A stretch of DNA of 64,000 nt, taken from assembly GCA_002812745.2 (NCBI GenBank), contig NCSJ02000123.1, positions 55,795 through 119,794 on the forward strand, read 5' to 3'. The stretch comes from Scytalidium lignicola (taxonomy: Eukaryota; Ascomycota; Leotiomycetes). The stretch's first letter is position 1. The number at the start of each line of letters is the position of its first letter. Made by a program: the position numbers and the translations under genes. Positions 23,758 to 36,200 of the stretch are shown piece by piece. The notes under the pieces were generated by a model, which saw nothing but the letters and a program-made list of their open reading frames with translations, had not been told where the DNA came from and searched no databases.

Positions 23758-23987
23758 AACTGTATTTGACTTGGTGGGACTTCCAATGGACTTTATATAT
23801 TATTACCTTGCTCGATGTTTGAGCTTATCACTATTTGACAATGTAGATAAGAGATTTAGGAACGAAAAGTGGAGAAAATACATGTTTGAACCATAAGGAT
23901 ATCTGTTGCCTCGGAAAAGCTCTAATAGACAAATCCCTATTAATTTAGATGTCACCGTAACTAGAATAACTATCCTCACATACTCAT

Positions 23988-25813
23988 TCACTCACTCGCC
24001 AACTTTCCCTGCTTTGCCCCACCAAAATCCTCTCCCATCCAAACTGCCTCAATAATACTCATCCTACTCCCTTTCGGCCTCCTCGCGTCCCTGAACTCAA
24101 ACCCGCCAGCGACTCCCTCCGAAGCCTTCTCAAACAAACCTCGGAACTCCTCCTCCGTGCGCTCCTGTGAATTCAGTAGCGTCAACATGACCAGGTCCAT
24201 ATTGCGCATGAGTTTCTCGTCCCATAGCGATTGAGAGTTTGGAGTGGATGGGAGGCAATGTTCATTTATGAGGACGGTAGCTCCGTGCTTGAGGGATGGG
24301 ATTAGGGCTTGGAGCATGCGGATGCAGTAAGGGTCGGAGTGGTTGTGGATGATGAAGCGGTAGAGGTAGACTTCATTCATGTGAGAAAAGGATCAAATGG
24401 GGTGGGAAAAGGGGGTGAAGGGGAAAGTACTTACCATCTGCACCTCTCACAGGCTGCTCCTGGAAGAAATCATGCACCATGAATTGCATTCGGTCTGCGA
24501 GATCGCCTTCAATCTTGGGCGCGGTCTCTATAGTGCGTGGCAGATCCTGTACAATGCATTTCAAGTTGGGCCAGCGCTTGCACAATTCTAGGCACACGGC
24601 TCCGTGACTGCCGCCCAGATCCACCATGGTCTCAACCTTTCCCCAGTCGTAGTTGTCTACTAAATGAGACGCTTCGTAGCCGGCACCACTGGTTAAGGAG
24701 GTCATGCCACCAGCAAAGCGGCGTGCTCGAGCTGGCGTCTTGGAAAGACCTTGGAAAAGCGTTAATGGTGGATCGGAGGGGTTTGCGAGAGCGAAGCCGG
24801 TGTGAGTTGGGGAGGGTGAATTGGGGTTCGCCAGAAGGGCTGGTACTGTCTGGACTGCTGCCTTTTGGGGAATGTCAGCTTGATATGTATCTACCTTTGG
24901 GTTTCTATTTTCTTCTTCTAGAAAAAAATTAGGAGAAAAAAAAAAGATTTAGGAGGGGAAGGTAAGGGGGAAAGGGGGGGAGGGATACCGGCCACTTATC
25001 CTCTACACAAGTTCCAACCCAGTCGTCCATGTTGCTATTCTCCGCCAGGACGCGGCTTACTGCTGTGTGGGCTACTACGCCAGGAGATACCTCCTTGAAG
25101 ATGCGATTCGTCATTGCATGGCGCATGAAGCGACGGACATTGACCTCATCTAGACCTACTTTTTCGGCGATTTGGGTGAACGTGGCTGTCTCATGAATGG
25201 GAAAAGATTTTGCTAGATTGGATTAGCTGCTGAGGCTTCTCTAAAGATGCTAAGAGGAGAGAAAGAGAAGATATTTTACCTATCCTCCACTGATAGATGG
25301 CACGGAGAGAGAGACAGTCGTTGTACTGAGAAAGACACATATATCAGCATTGTTTGGCAAAGCTATCAGGTTCGGATTCAAGAGATGGCAATATACCGCC
25401 CACGGAATCCAACGCAGAGACTCGGTAGGTCCAGTAACCAGGTCCCCCAATTCCTTTGTAGCTCTCACAATCTCCTCTCTTGACTTTTTGATGTCATCTG
25501 GGAGGGCTGGGAATTCAATTAGAGAGTCCACATCAAAGCCAGGACGAGGAGATCCAGTCTCCTCGAGATATTTCTCTAGTTTTGACGTCTCCCTGGTAAT
25601 TGTGGCCGCCAATTCTATGAGGCTGGGCTTGGAGCTCTGCTCCGACTCTGATGATGTGTCAAAGGCAATGCTAGGAGGAGATGCCACGGCTGCTATAGTC
25701 CTGCTATGGCGTACTTTCAATGGCTCAGCTACACCATTATTCAGACAACGATTCAACATGAGATTCCAGTAGCCTGGGCTCATGGCCTTGCCAGCCACCG
25801 CAAGTCTGACCAT
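23988..25813 (-). CDS. SAM-dependent O-methyltransferase (fungal class, plant COMT-like fold)
   Basis: Five exons: 25397-25813, 25280-25325, 24989-25212, 24435-24861 and 23988-24370; about 498 residues. A dimerisation/winged-helix N-terminal half contains FTQIAEKVGLDEVNVRRFMRHAMTNR, with VVAHTAVSRVLA. The SAM site is METMVDLGGSHGAVCLEL, and VQDLP follows at the expected distance. The catalytic-base region reads RFIIHNHSDPYC: the His that acts as general base is kept, while the usual LHDWSD Trp is His. C-terminal VLINEHCLPS and the RTEEEF block are present. Relatives methylate hydroxyls of polyketides and other secondary metabolites. No backbone enzyme is in the window, so the substrate is unknown. 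The start is chosen at ATG 25813; a longer or shorter N-terminus (ATG at MSPGYW) is possible. Confidence 0.88.
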
Positions 25814-26862
25814 CTTCACGTCCTAAGTATCTCTGGTCCAGAAGCTTTGGATAACAAAAAGCATCTCCATGACAAGAGAAGGAGACCTAGTTTTGGGCGA
25901 CCGATGAACCCGGAAGTTCCATGACAGAGATCTTGATAAGGACAAGTGAGATTGAAGCTGGGGTTCTGGATTGAGCATGGCTTAAACTTCCACTTTCGTA
26001 TCATTCCGAATACCTATAACCAGTAGAAGGGCCAGATTAGTAGTTATCCCGCTGATCTAGAACTAAGAAGCATGTGGTGAGCACTACGCGTGTATTCCAT
26101 GTCTCATTTGTGTACAAGTACTAAGCAAAACACTAAAAATATGCATCTCGGATTTCGCCTTGTGACCACGTTTAATTGCCGACTTCCGCAGGAAACAAGA
26201 TGATTATTACAATTCATGGGCGATAATAATGGACAAGTGCAAGAGCTATAGAAAATACTGCAATTTGAGGATAATTGCAGTAGATGGTGACGTTTTTGAG
26301 AAGTTCAATTTAAGTTGAGCTAATATGGCAGTTACGTGAATCGAGCCTTCCTCGAAGGGGTGGATTGCTGGGACAGGGCCGACGGGTAATTGCTGCCGGA
26401 GCTGACAACGGGTCAGTGGCCATCTATGCGTTTCAAAGGCCATTTCAAATGCGGAAGGTATATAAGTAACTGTCCTCGATAATTTCTAAATATAAAAAGT
26501 CCAATGGCCTTTTCTAGCTCGAACGGGAGGAGGTACATCTTGGGGGAGAGATGGTGAAGAGATGGAGTCCTCGGCCGTACAGTAGCATATGTACAGTATA
26601 CAGTACTCCGACCAGGTTGCTCGCTCTCACACTTGGTCGCTATAACGATGCTCTCTACTTCATCACCTCCAGCTTCAAATGATTTATGGTTGTGTATGGG
26701 CTTTTGGCCATGAACAAGAGAATAAAGTGTCGTGTGCTCGAATTGCCGGTTTATTAGATTTATTGCGCAGGAGCAGGAGGGGTTCTACAGTAACAATAAT
26801 AAATAAATACTAAAAATACCACCACTGTCGGATGACTACCGGCATGAACTCTCCTCCCTTGT
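25814..26862. other. Intergenic; no gene seen
   Basis: Promoter side of the O-methyltransferase. Includes a dense palindromic patch around 26578-26612 (GTACAGTA...GTACAGTATACAGTACT). Confidence 0.4.
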
Positions 26863-26956
26863 TTAGTCATCGCCATCGTCGCCGAAGACCAGTTTGCCGC
26901 CGAGCATCCAGACCGCTGCAGGGTCTAGATTGTTGACCTCCCTCGAGGCCGCGTAC
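26863..26956 (-). pseudogene. Possible 3'-terminal exon fragment
   Basis: A GC-rich minus-strand stretch reads YAASREVNNLDPAAVWM then LGGKLVFGDDGDD and stops at 26863-26865. It looks coding, with hydrophobic and acidic blocks in protein-like order. No matching upstream exon could be tied to it: the frame hits a stop about 100 bases further up, and a 113-codon frame at 26867-27208 overlaps it out of phase. It may be the last exon of a small gene or a relic. Confidence 0.25.
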
Positions 26957-27343
26957 AGTACATGTGCCACGGTCACACAGCATCGACCTGCATGCAGTGG
27001 TGCAGGAAAGATACGAAGGCAGCAAGTTTGGAGATAAGTTGATGACTTTTATTGCTGATAAATTTAATTCTATAATTAAAGCAGTCCCGCCTTGTATCGC
27101 ACATAAACACCGGGTGAATGCAAATTTAAATACCCAATCGCCGAGCCTGCCAAACGCAGTCACAATATCATAAACTTTTGCCACTAACCTTGCAGTGGTA
27201 ACCCCCATAACTAGAATAGACGTAAAAAAGCATTAATCTCCTTGGAACTCCGTTGACTCACAGGCATAGAAATAAAACCAACCATGCTAAATCGATGTTT
27301 CCGAATAACGGACGATGTTCGGTCATTTATGAGTGTGGTGCAT

Positions 27344-28626
27344 TCACCCTGATTGCTCCTCGTCGGGCTTCTGGCCGCAAATAATATAGAATGGCATATA
27401 CGCATGCACATACCAATCCCAATATGCCTTTCTGACATCAACAAGCCACACGTCGATCTTCTCCTTTGACCACCCAAGACCCCGCGTCAATGGTCCCAAG
27501 GCAATCGGTTCTGCTCCTTCTAACAAAATCATCCTCCAGTACTCACCCACGAGCTTCAACACGCCATTCCGTGGCCATTGGCCGATAGGGATGTAGAATA
27601 CTCGTGTGGAGACATTGGTGAAGCCGGCATCACGCATCATTTCTTCTAGGTTGAGCACAGCATGGGGGTCGGCCCCAAGAACAATGAGGCCCTTCTGTAC
27701 TTCTTTCCAGAAGTTCAAAACAGGCCAGTTTTCGGGGATACTATCGTCGTGGGAGACGGGCACGTGATGGACTTCTTGGAGTTCGAACCAGCCGCCGGGT
27801 TTAAGGTGTCTCAATACTTGCTGCATCAGTCTGGGCCAGTTTTTAATAGCCATGACGGTATGCCGCGCATGAATGTATTGAAAATAGTTTTCAGGTCTTA
27901 GCCACGGACTTTCAATGTCGTCTACTTCGAACTTAACGTTTGCGGGAACCCATTCAGGCTGAATTGGACTTAAATCGACCCCCAAAATATGTGATCCTGG
28001 GTATTGATCGCCCACTTTGACCATTTAATAATTAGCAAAATATCCCATTTGATATTATAGAGGAACCACCTACTCTCAATAGCCCATATCCCCGTTCCTG
28101 TCCCTAAATCTAGTATGTTTTGTGGGTTCGGTCCAATTGGCGCAAAGTGTAATTGTTGGCAAAGCGTCATCGTCATGGCGTGCTTCATATCCTCCCGATC
28201 CTGTTCTCTCTCGTCATTGGGAAAATGGTAGGCACCATCTCGGAAAGCATGGTATCGACGACCATTTTCAAAGCGATAGTTTAGGACGCTGGAGGATATT
28301 GAGGTGGATGCGGAACTTAGCGATGCTGTTTCGTAGCCTGCATCATTCTCTCCATCTCCCAAGCTGTCCACATCGATGTCCTGCTGGGCTTGTTGAAATG
28401 CTGCGACACTCTCTCTGGCTTGGGCATCTTTATCTTCCGTGGGCCGCTCTTTTAAACTCTTTGGTGACTTTGATCTTGGAGTCGTGCTTGAGGTTTGTTC
28501 ATTATCAGCTGGAGGAGTTGCTGATGGCTGATCTAGATGGTCGAGTGTCTCTGTTGCCTCGTATTTAGAAGCATTGTCATCCTCGAGGTTTACGGAAATG
28601 GCGGAATCGTTCTCCTGATGCGTCAT
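27344..28626 (-). CDS. LaeA-like (UMTA family) SAM-dependent methyltransferase
   Basis: Two exons, 28074-28626 and 27344-28014, 407 residues, joined inside the SAM-binding region so that it reads NILDLGTGTGIWAIE-MGDQYPGS, then GVDLSPIQPEWVPANVKFEVDD. The N-terminal 110 residues are Ser/Thr/Glu-rich and disordered, followed by YRFENGRRYHAFRDGAYHFP, characteristic of this fungal family. Later motifs are HARHTVMAIKNWPRLMQQ and LKPGGWFELQEV. LaeA itself controls secondary metabolism through the velvet complex, but most genomes carry dozens of LaeA-like paralogues with separate roles, so LaeA function is not implied. It lies about 1.5 kb upstream, in the same orientation, of the O-methyltransferase. 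Confidence 0.9.
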
Positions 28627-31249
28627 GGCGAGCAGGTGCGCCTAAATCCGCCTGCTGGGATTCCGAATATTTGATTTTGAGGCAGTGGCAAACCGATACC
28701 ACCTAGAGAGCAGTGTGCTTTCACCATATACTCCCAATGTCTTAGAGAGGCACGTAGATAATGAATTTTTGCGACAAATGTATGGTTGTATATGCCGCTA
28801 TATTTTTCGTCTTATCCATATCCGTAATATACGGCACATGAGCGCACTGTTATAATAGCCCGAGAGACTGGGCAATGGTGAGCTGACATACTAATCCTAT
28901 GTTGAATCCTGAAGCCTGGTCCTAGGATTTTGAGACGAGGATTAGATCGATGTAGAGAATTTGTAAATCTGAAATATGACGAGACGTCGCTTTGCGAGAT
29001 TGGAGCAGCAATCGGTTGGTGGAAGTTGGCTTAAGACTTGCCTGTCTGGCCTGACACGCCTGACTATGCCGCACAGGTGGCATGGTGTGAACTTAGAAGA
29101 GGATTGGGCAATCTGCGTGTAAAGTCCAGCTTATTCACCATAGATATCCCTTTGCGACAGAGATCTGCTTAGGGTAGGTGAGGAGGTGGGGAAGGCCTCT
29201 GAAGTGCTCCAGGGAATCGAAGCTTCCCCTATCTTGTTGCACCACCAACGCCTAGCAACGTAAGTAACGAGTAAGCGCTATGATTTGGCGATAGTAACCT
29301 TGCTGAGGTGCTACAGTGGGATGCAAAAAGTCTGAATACTGTCCGTGCCCCAAAGCTCTTCTGATTGGTTCTAATATTGCTTATACGAATCTAATTGGAT
29401 TGAGGATGAAATAAAAGTGGATAAGGGTATTCAGGCTTATTGCACCGCACTGTAGGTCCTCTTTTCCTTGATGCTAATCTTCTTTTCTCCTGTTCCATTT
29501 CCGTTTTGAACTTTGTTCGTGTTGATGCAAATGGCCCTCATGCCAAGCTGTGTTGGAGACCGTTTGTTGCAGCCGGCTGACAGCCATGGCGATGCTGTTC
29601 GTAAATCCTTTCCTAAACCATCACAGCTCTTCATGCTGGTCGTATGAAATGCATTCTAGACCGTTACGTGGGGGGTTAGTGCTGGATCGTCCTTGTAATT
29701 AATGGCTATAAAGTGTGATGGAATGTGCATTGACGTGATGGGCTGCAAATTCGGTTGCATAGTTCATTCAACTATTATAAGGGCAGTCGATCTGAGAGGC
29801 GGACATAATCACCAAATATTTTAAATAGGAATGAATTATTCATTGATGCCATCGGGTGGTAACTAGCTAGACAGCTAAACGAGGGTTTGTATGAAAATTT
29901 CTTTGAATTTTCTTTTTTTTCTTCTTTGCCCCAGAACAAATCCTAGCCTATACTCGCTCTTTATTACCTCGCGTTTCTTGGAGTATGAAATGGCAACCTT
30001 GACCCATTTCGTCCAGGCTCCAAACAGCAACCGAATTTCCTTCTTTGAATACATGCGGGGAAGAAACGGATGGAATATCTTATACATGTACCATATCGAA
30101 ATGGTCAATAAGCAGAAGTTTCTGTCACTGTTGTGGGGACACAGTCAGTTAAGTCTTTCTTCTTTTCTCTCAATTTTCTCTACTCCAAGATTCAAGTGTC
30201 ATGACACGAAGGAAACTGTTTTGAGTTGAAGGTCTTTGCAGTTCTGCGTCCCGTTCTCGTCCGTGTTATCTTAGATTATTACCTTCTCTACAGCATCTGA
30301 ATTCCGTTTGGTATCGATGCGCCACTTTTCTTGATATATTATATAATCAGCACCATGTCTCTAGGTGAGCAATATAGACTTTCTGTCTGGCTATCTTTGA
30401 CAGCAAAGAGAATAGAATTTTTAGCTGAGAAAAAAATATGATTTCCCTACTCATGAGGTTGACATGTTATTTATCGAAGGGCTACAAAATAGATGGATAA
30501 ATGGATTTTGCATGTTCTAGGTTTATCTGGACGCATTGTGATATTGTGGTACCTTCTGAGGTTTTGAGCGATGAAATTTCTTTGTTAAGTCTTCTTACTT
30601 AAGGAGACCAAAATTCTTACATAGACCCGTTTTACTAAATACGGGATACAAGCTTCATGATCTAGCACCTATTTGGACAATATTTGCGAGTGTATTTGAA
30701 AGGTATGTTGGTATTTGGGCAAAGTTCACGCTAATCAACTCACTTATTTACGCTCTCATAGCGGTATCTAATTATGGATCGTCGAGTTAGAGAGTTTTTG
30801 GGTGTCACTAACTTAGTTGGCTGTAGGAAGCGCTTTCTGTGCAATGGCCATGATTTAACTAGTAGGTAAGAGTCACGGTTCTGCCCGAGGAAGGTCAAAA
30901 TAAATCAGTCGAATATTGAACGCAGTGCATTGATGGTATCTTGTGTAAGTTGAGTTCTTCAATTCTTCCTCTACTCAATCACTTCAAACGATGTTGACTT
31001 CCTCAAGTTGTCAAGATTTTACAAAGAGAAAGACAGAAGCCTCTCATATGATATTTTTCATCAACTAACACGGACCTCCAGGCAGAAGAACCACATACAA
31101 TACCNTTTTTATCTATAAGCTTTGCAGAATAAGCTTACTCTACGAGAATTCTCAAAACACGATTTCGGTATACACCTGATTCAAAAAGTAGCCCCCTAAC
31201 TATCTACGTAGTTCTCGTGTAGATGCTAATAGGACGTAGAAATTTGAAG
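28627..31249. other. Long gene-poor stretch
   Basis: About 2.6 kb of AT-rich sequence. Opposing short frames near 29875-30229 lack family features, and there is no splice-linked coding continuity that I could follow. N at 31105 in a T run. Confidence 0.4.
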
Positions 31250-31978
31250 ATGGCAACTTATAATGAGTTCCCGATGATCAAACTTGACGAGTTCCCCGAA
31301 CTAGTTTCTGGTCCCACCATTACCATACTTGTTGGGATTGAAGAGAAGGCCTTTATTCTGCCACAGCGTCTTCTTGGTCGACACTCGGGATATTTCTTGG
31401 CATGTCTCAGAGAACCATGGATTGAAGGTTCTGAGGGCGTTCTCAAACTTCCTGGCGTAAAGGTTGAAACTTTCGAATACTTCGTCTCATACATCTTTTC
31501 CCGTACCTCGCCGAGTATTCTACTGCTCATTCGGGATCCTAAACCCACTAGTTTGGATACAAGTGATATTCCGAGATCTGAAGTTATGAAAATACTTGAT
31601 ATTGCCATTCTAGGACAGTACCTTGAGATGCCTCATTTGGATGAATGGGTCAGCGGTTACTTTGGTGACCAGATCATTAGTCGCACCATAGATCCAATTT
31701 TTAACGGCGAGCAATTCCTTCTCGCTGTTCGAACTCTGCCCAAGAATTCACCAACGAGACGCCAAATGATGGTCTCTGTGTTCTGGCAGTTTGAGAGGAA
31801 AAAAATCGAGATAAGAAATGAGAAACAACTTTACAAATGGGAGTACGGCAAGGCATTCAAGGAAATCAAAGGTTTTGCTGTTGAGTTCTTAACGATTGTG
31901 ATGGGGCTGATTGGGGAATTCCATGGTCTTTCCGGATTGCTGTCTGATTCTGATTCTGATTCTATTGATTATGCCTAA
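31250..31978 (+). CDS. BTB/POZ-like domain protein
   Basis: Single-exon frame, ATG at 31250 (MATYNEFPM), 242 residues; an in-frame ATG at 31223 would add nine residues with no obvious constraint. A beta strand pair (GPTITILVGIEEKAFILP), the helix RLLGRHSGYFLACL, the LKLPGVKVETFEYFVSYIF block and the helix VMKILDIAILGQYLEMPHL follow the BTB plan. A C-terminal helical half of unknown role ends in a short Asp-Ser repeat (SDSDSDSIDYA). Same general family as the gene at 11800-12447, though the two are well diverged. Confidence 0.68.
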   Translation: MATYNEFPMIKLDEFPELVSGPTITILVGIEEKAFILPQRLLGRHSGYFLACLREPWIEGSEGVLKLPGVKVETFEYFVSYIFSRTSPSILLLIRDPKPTSLDTSDIPRSEVMKILDIAILGQYLEMPHLDEWVSGYFGDQIISRTIDPIFNGEQFLLAVRTLPKNSPTRRQMMVSVFWQFERKKIEIRNEKQLYKWEYGKAFKEIKGFAVEFLTIVMGLIGEFHGLSGLLSDSDSDSIDYA

Positions 31979-32039
31979 CTACAGCCGGATTGACAACAAT
32001 GTGCGATCATTAAGGATGGTTAATAGACTTGATTTCCTA

Positions 32040-32595
32040 CTATAGCATGAATGTCTTTCCTACAGGTAATACAGTAAAGACATAATCAATCCAACTAGCC
32101 AATTTCTGCTGAGAGCTATCTGATATCGAGAAATCAACAACAGTGGTATGAAAGGTACCAAGGTTAAATGGCCCTGAATAATATCCTAAGTTGGGGAAGT
32201 GTTCTCCAGTTAGATCTCTTGATTGTTGGTAAATGGGTGCTTGATCACACTTAAAGTCGTCCTTGAGTTAATCCTGGCTAGTTGTAAAATTGTAATAACA
32301 TCAGAAAGTTATATTACCTGACTATCATTGTCAAAATGGTAATAGTAATGGTCTTCAATGGAGGGACCCAGTAACTCCATATTCCAGTTTTGATTGCAAG
32401 CGTCAATTTCCTTTGTGGGTATCTTTGATCGAGAATCATGCAGCGGGGATTGAATCACGTTAGAAATCGATTGTTTACTATGCGATACTACCTTCAAAAT
32501 TTAGAATTCTGACTCCTACTCACACAGAAGTTTTGGGAAGTCTAGTGCCTTCTCACTTCAACAGGACCTTTCTGTAATTCATACTCTCCTTCCAT
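32040..32595 (-). CDS. Small three-exon gene, hypothetical protein
   Basis: Exons 32557-32595, 32318-32491 and 32040-32261, all joined in phase 0, giving 144 residues. Exon 1 is MEGEYELQKGPVE. Exon 2 ends MELLGPSIEDHYYYHFDNDSQ-like. Exon 3 contains GEHFPNLGYYSGPFNLGTFH and ends WIDYVFTVLPVGKTFML followed by TAG. A TATATATG box lies about 35 bases upstream of the ATG (near 32630). The exons are too short to stand out as ORFs, but reading frame, splice signals (GTGAGA, GTAATA donors) and promoter agree. The second acceptor (AAG at 32262-32264) is weak, because the more typical CAG just before would give an immediate stop. I recognise no family. It is transcribed away from the neighbouring helicase gene. 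Confidence 0.5.
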
Positions 32596-33270
32596 TTTCA
32601 GTACTAGAAAGGGAGTCTCTTTTCATATATAGGACTGTTGGAGGTTAATCATAGAAAGAAACGGGTGAATATCAGCTATTTCAGGTATCTTGTAATTTGT
32701 TTGGGCTTTTGCACTAGAAGCTCTACAAATCTACTGTATCTATGCCACGTTTTACTCTACAGTGAATTTTCAATGTGGTTTATATATTTCTCAATTATTA
32801 TTTTTAGTTGATAAAGCTGTCTTTGTTGCTATGTGCGGTGTTTAGCCAAACTCTCTTTGATAAAGGGAACCAAAATTACTTCAGAACGATCAGAACGATT
32901 ATCACTAAGTCTCAGGATAAGTTAAAACTACGCCTTATACCAGACATAGTTGCTTCATGCAACGTTCTGGCCACAAATGACGCCGAGACAAGCTGTCCCA
33001 CAAGTCGTTCATTCTCTGTCTCCAAAGGGTAGGTGCCTCTCTCACCTAGACTCCCTCTTTTCACCTTTCATTAGCTGTTGGATTTCTCTATCCTTTTTGC
33101 TTCACGCAACATTAATCACGTCCCCTATCATATATGCCAGGGTTCAAATGATATCCTAGGACTCTGAGAACATCTAATACCTCTTGTGTATTCAACTTAT
33201 TGTTAATCTTACGTGCCTGATTCTTCAATGTCTTTACTGGTCCTGTACTGATATAGTTCAAGTCGACAAC
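32596..33270. promoter_or_regulatory. Divergent intergenic region: small gene / silencing helicase
   Basis: About 675 bp between two divergent starts; the minus-strand TATA (about 32625-32632) serves the small gene. No clear TATA was seen before the helicase ATG. Confidence 0.4.
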
Positions 33271-36200
33271 ATGACGTCTAAAGATCTTCAAGACACCAAA
33301 GTTCTTCGTGATCACATCGAAAAATCGTATCAATGTGGAAGGAGCTTTGCAGAACAATGGCGAAATCTCCCAGAAATACCAACAAAGCGCGAAATTATGC
33401 CTGATCCTCCAGACCCAAGCGATTATGAGGAGGAATGGGACGACTATCAGAGAGATCCGCTCTACAATCCATCCCTACCGATGAATATCGTCGATCGTCC
33501 CTGGACTTCAAAAGCGGCATACATCGGTGCCCATTACCAGATCGTTAGAGAAGATGGCATTGTGTCACTGAGGGATGTTGTTGCATCGGTCAAGAAAGAC
33601 CCTATGAGATCTGGTAGTGATGATATTTGCATCTACACAGATGTAGGTGTTCTTGATCTTTAATTACGAACTTGAAACTAAACTAGATAGGTCCATATTA
33701 TTGGTCTCAGATTGAGCTCGGTCGGGGCAGCTTTCAGAGTGGAATTCTCTTCTGAACGAGCGGGAAAGAGAATTCGATGGGAACAATCAAAACGTCTCCG
33801 AACAGGCACTTTAGTAGCACTTTCACCATCAAGAGATATGTTCAGGACTATCTGTAAGATAGCAGTCGTAGCAGCTCGACCAATTAGTGGTGGGTTGGAT
33901 CAAAATCCACCACAGATCGACTTGTTTTGGGGAGATGATAACGATGCAGATATTGATCCGAATGAATGTAAGAATACTGATGGCAACGCTCGATAAATCA
34001 TCTCTAACACATTGCAGCATATATGATGGTGGAGAGCAAGATGGCATACTTTGAGGCATATCGGCACGTGTTGGTAGCAATGCAGAAGCTTATGACTGAA
34101 AAGTAGGTCTACTGAATACCTATTATACATAGTAAACTAACTGCGGCAGGTTTCCTCTTTCGAATCATCTCGTTCATCTTGACCCTACTATCGAGCCTCC
34201 ACCTTATCTCAAAGAAAACCCATTCATGGACTTGACTTCACTCGTCTCAACTTACGAAGACGACAAATATATTTTGAAACAATTTGAAAATGTCAATGTC
34301 CTAGAGTCAATCCCTCACATACATCATTCAACTATGGATGTATCACAGATGGAGGCATGTACTCGAATGTTCACAATGTCTCTTGCTATTATTCAAGGGC
34401 CACCTGGAACAGGCAAAACGTTCACATCGGTCAACGCCCTGAGAATTATGCTAGATAATTGGGCTCCTGGTGATCCTCCAATTATTGTTGCAGCTCAAAC
34501 AAATCATGCTATCGACCAACTCTTAGACTTGATTGAGAAGTTTGAACCTGAATTTCTACGTCTTGGGGGCAGATCTAGCAAACAGAACGGAGCCATAACC
34601 AGCCGGACGCTTCATGAACTACGAAGGACCAAAGATAAAGCAAAATATCGTAACATTAGAGCGGCTTATAGCGATCTAAAGCTGAGGACGAATGAGATCA
34701 AAAAGTGCCTTGCACCTCTGCTAGATAGTGGTTTACTACCTGCCGATATCCTTCTAAAAAGAGGAATTATCACCTCGTCACAATATGACTCTCTACATGA
34801 AGATAACTGGATTACAGCTGATGATCCAAACTTTTCCAGTAGCCCATTGAGCTCTTGTGAGTGTCCATATGATCTCCTTAATCTGCATGGTATCAAGCAT
34901 GATTATGATATAATCTCGTCCCCTATTCTTGATTTATAAATGATTAGCTCAATATTATTGATTACCCTATTCGCTAACGCAGTCTGAGTAGGGGTTGGAG
35001 CAGATCAATTAGTGCTAATAACAAGATGTCCTCCCATAAATATGGGTTTAGAAGAAGAGGAAGTCGATTTAGAGTTTGAGCAGCTACGTGAACTTGAACT
35101 CGAGCTTGGGGAGACCCCAGATGACTTCGAAGAGGAAGCTTTGACAGGCGCCTGGATTTCCTTCGAGGAGACATATACCGGCCGAGCTACACATGGGTAC
35201 TCTGACAAAAAGATGAGAAAGTATCTATCCGATAAACAAAACCTCTACGAGGTTCCTTCTAATCTTCGTGGAGAAGTATATCGTTTTTTCCAACGGCAAT
35301 TAAGGAAAAGAGTGGTTGAAGAATATCGGACTAATCTTGTTCCTTATGCAAGTGCTGTCCATAACATTAAAGTAGCTAAGGCAAGAGTCATTATTTCTAA
35401 TTAGGGATTCTCACTAATGTTTGACAGTGGGAAAGTAATGTTGAATTTATCCGCAGAATTGGGATCAAGATCATCGGTTGTACCACAACAGGACTTTCAA
35501 AGTATCGTGGGTTACTGGCTGCCCTTAATCCCCGCATACTCCTTGTAGAAGAAGCTGCAGAAACATTGGAAAGCACTATAATCGCCTCTATGTTTGAGAG
35601 TCTTCAGCAGTTGATTCTTGTGGGAGATCACCAGCAGTTACAAGCACATAGCAACGTTCCGGCCCTCCAGTATCATCCATACAACCTTGGCGTATCAATG
35701 TTTGAGCGCTTCATCAGCAACTCCATTGAATACACCATGCTAAATAGACAGCGACGAATGATTCCTGATATTCGAATATTACTTTGTATCGACTCACGTC
35801 CATTCTACCCAGATCTACAGGATCACCCCACCGTGCTCGATCGTATCGACAATCGCCCTCCTATTCCAGGAATGGGAGGTAGAGATACTTACTTTTTCCA
35901 TCATACTTGGCCGGAGAGCATCAACCCTGACTCCAGCAGATACAATATCGATGAAGCTCAGATGATTGTTGGCTTTTACAACTATCTTATACTCAATGGA
36001 TTAAATCATTCTCAGATCTCAATTTTGACGGTAGGAGTCTTTTCACGTTCTGAGAATTTTACTAACAGATNAAAAGTTTTATAACGGGCAGAGAAAAGCT
36101 TTATTGAAATGCTTGAAAAATCATCCAAACATTCGTTCTAATACATATTTCAATGTGTTCACCATCGATAGCTATCAAGGAGAGGAGAATGATGTGATCC

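Noticed and set aside
34857..34991. Frameshift or pseudogenisation in the helicase gene
   Set aside because: The apparent break is explained by an intron whose first AG is bypassed; motifs before and after are intact.
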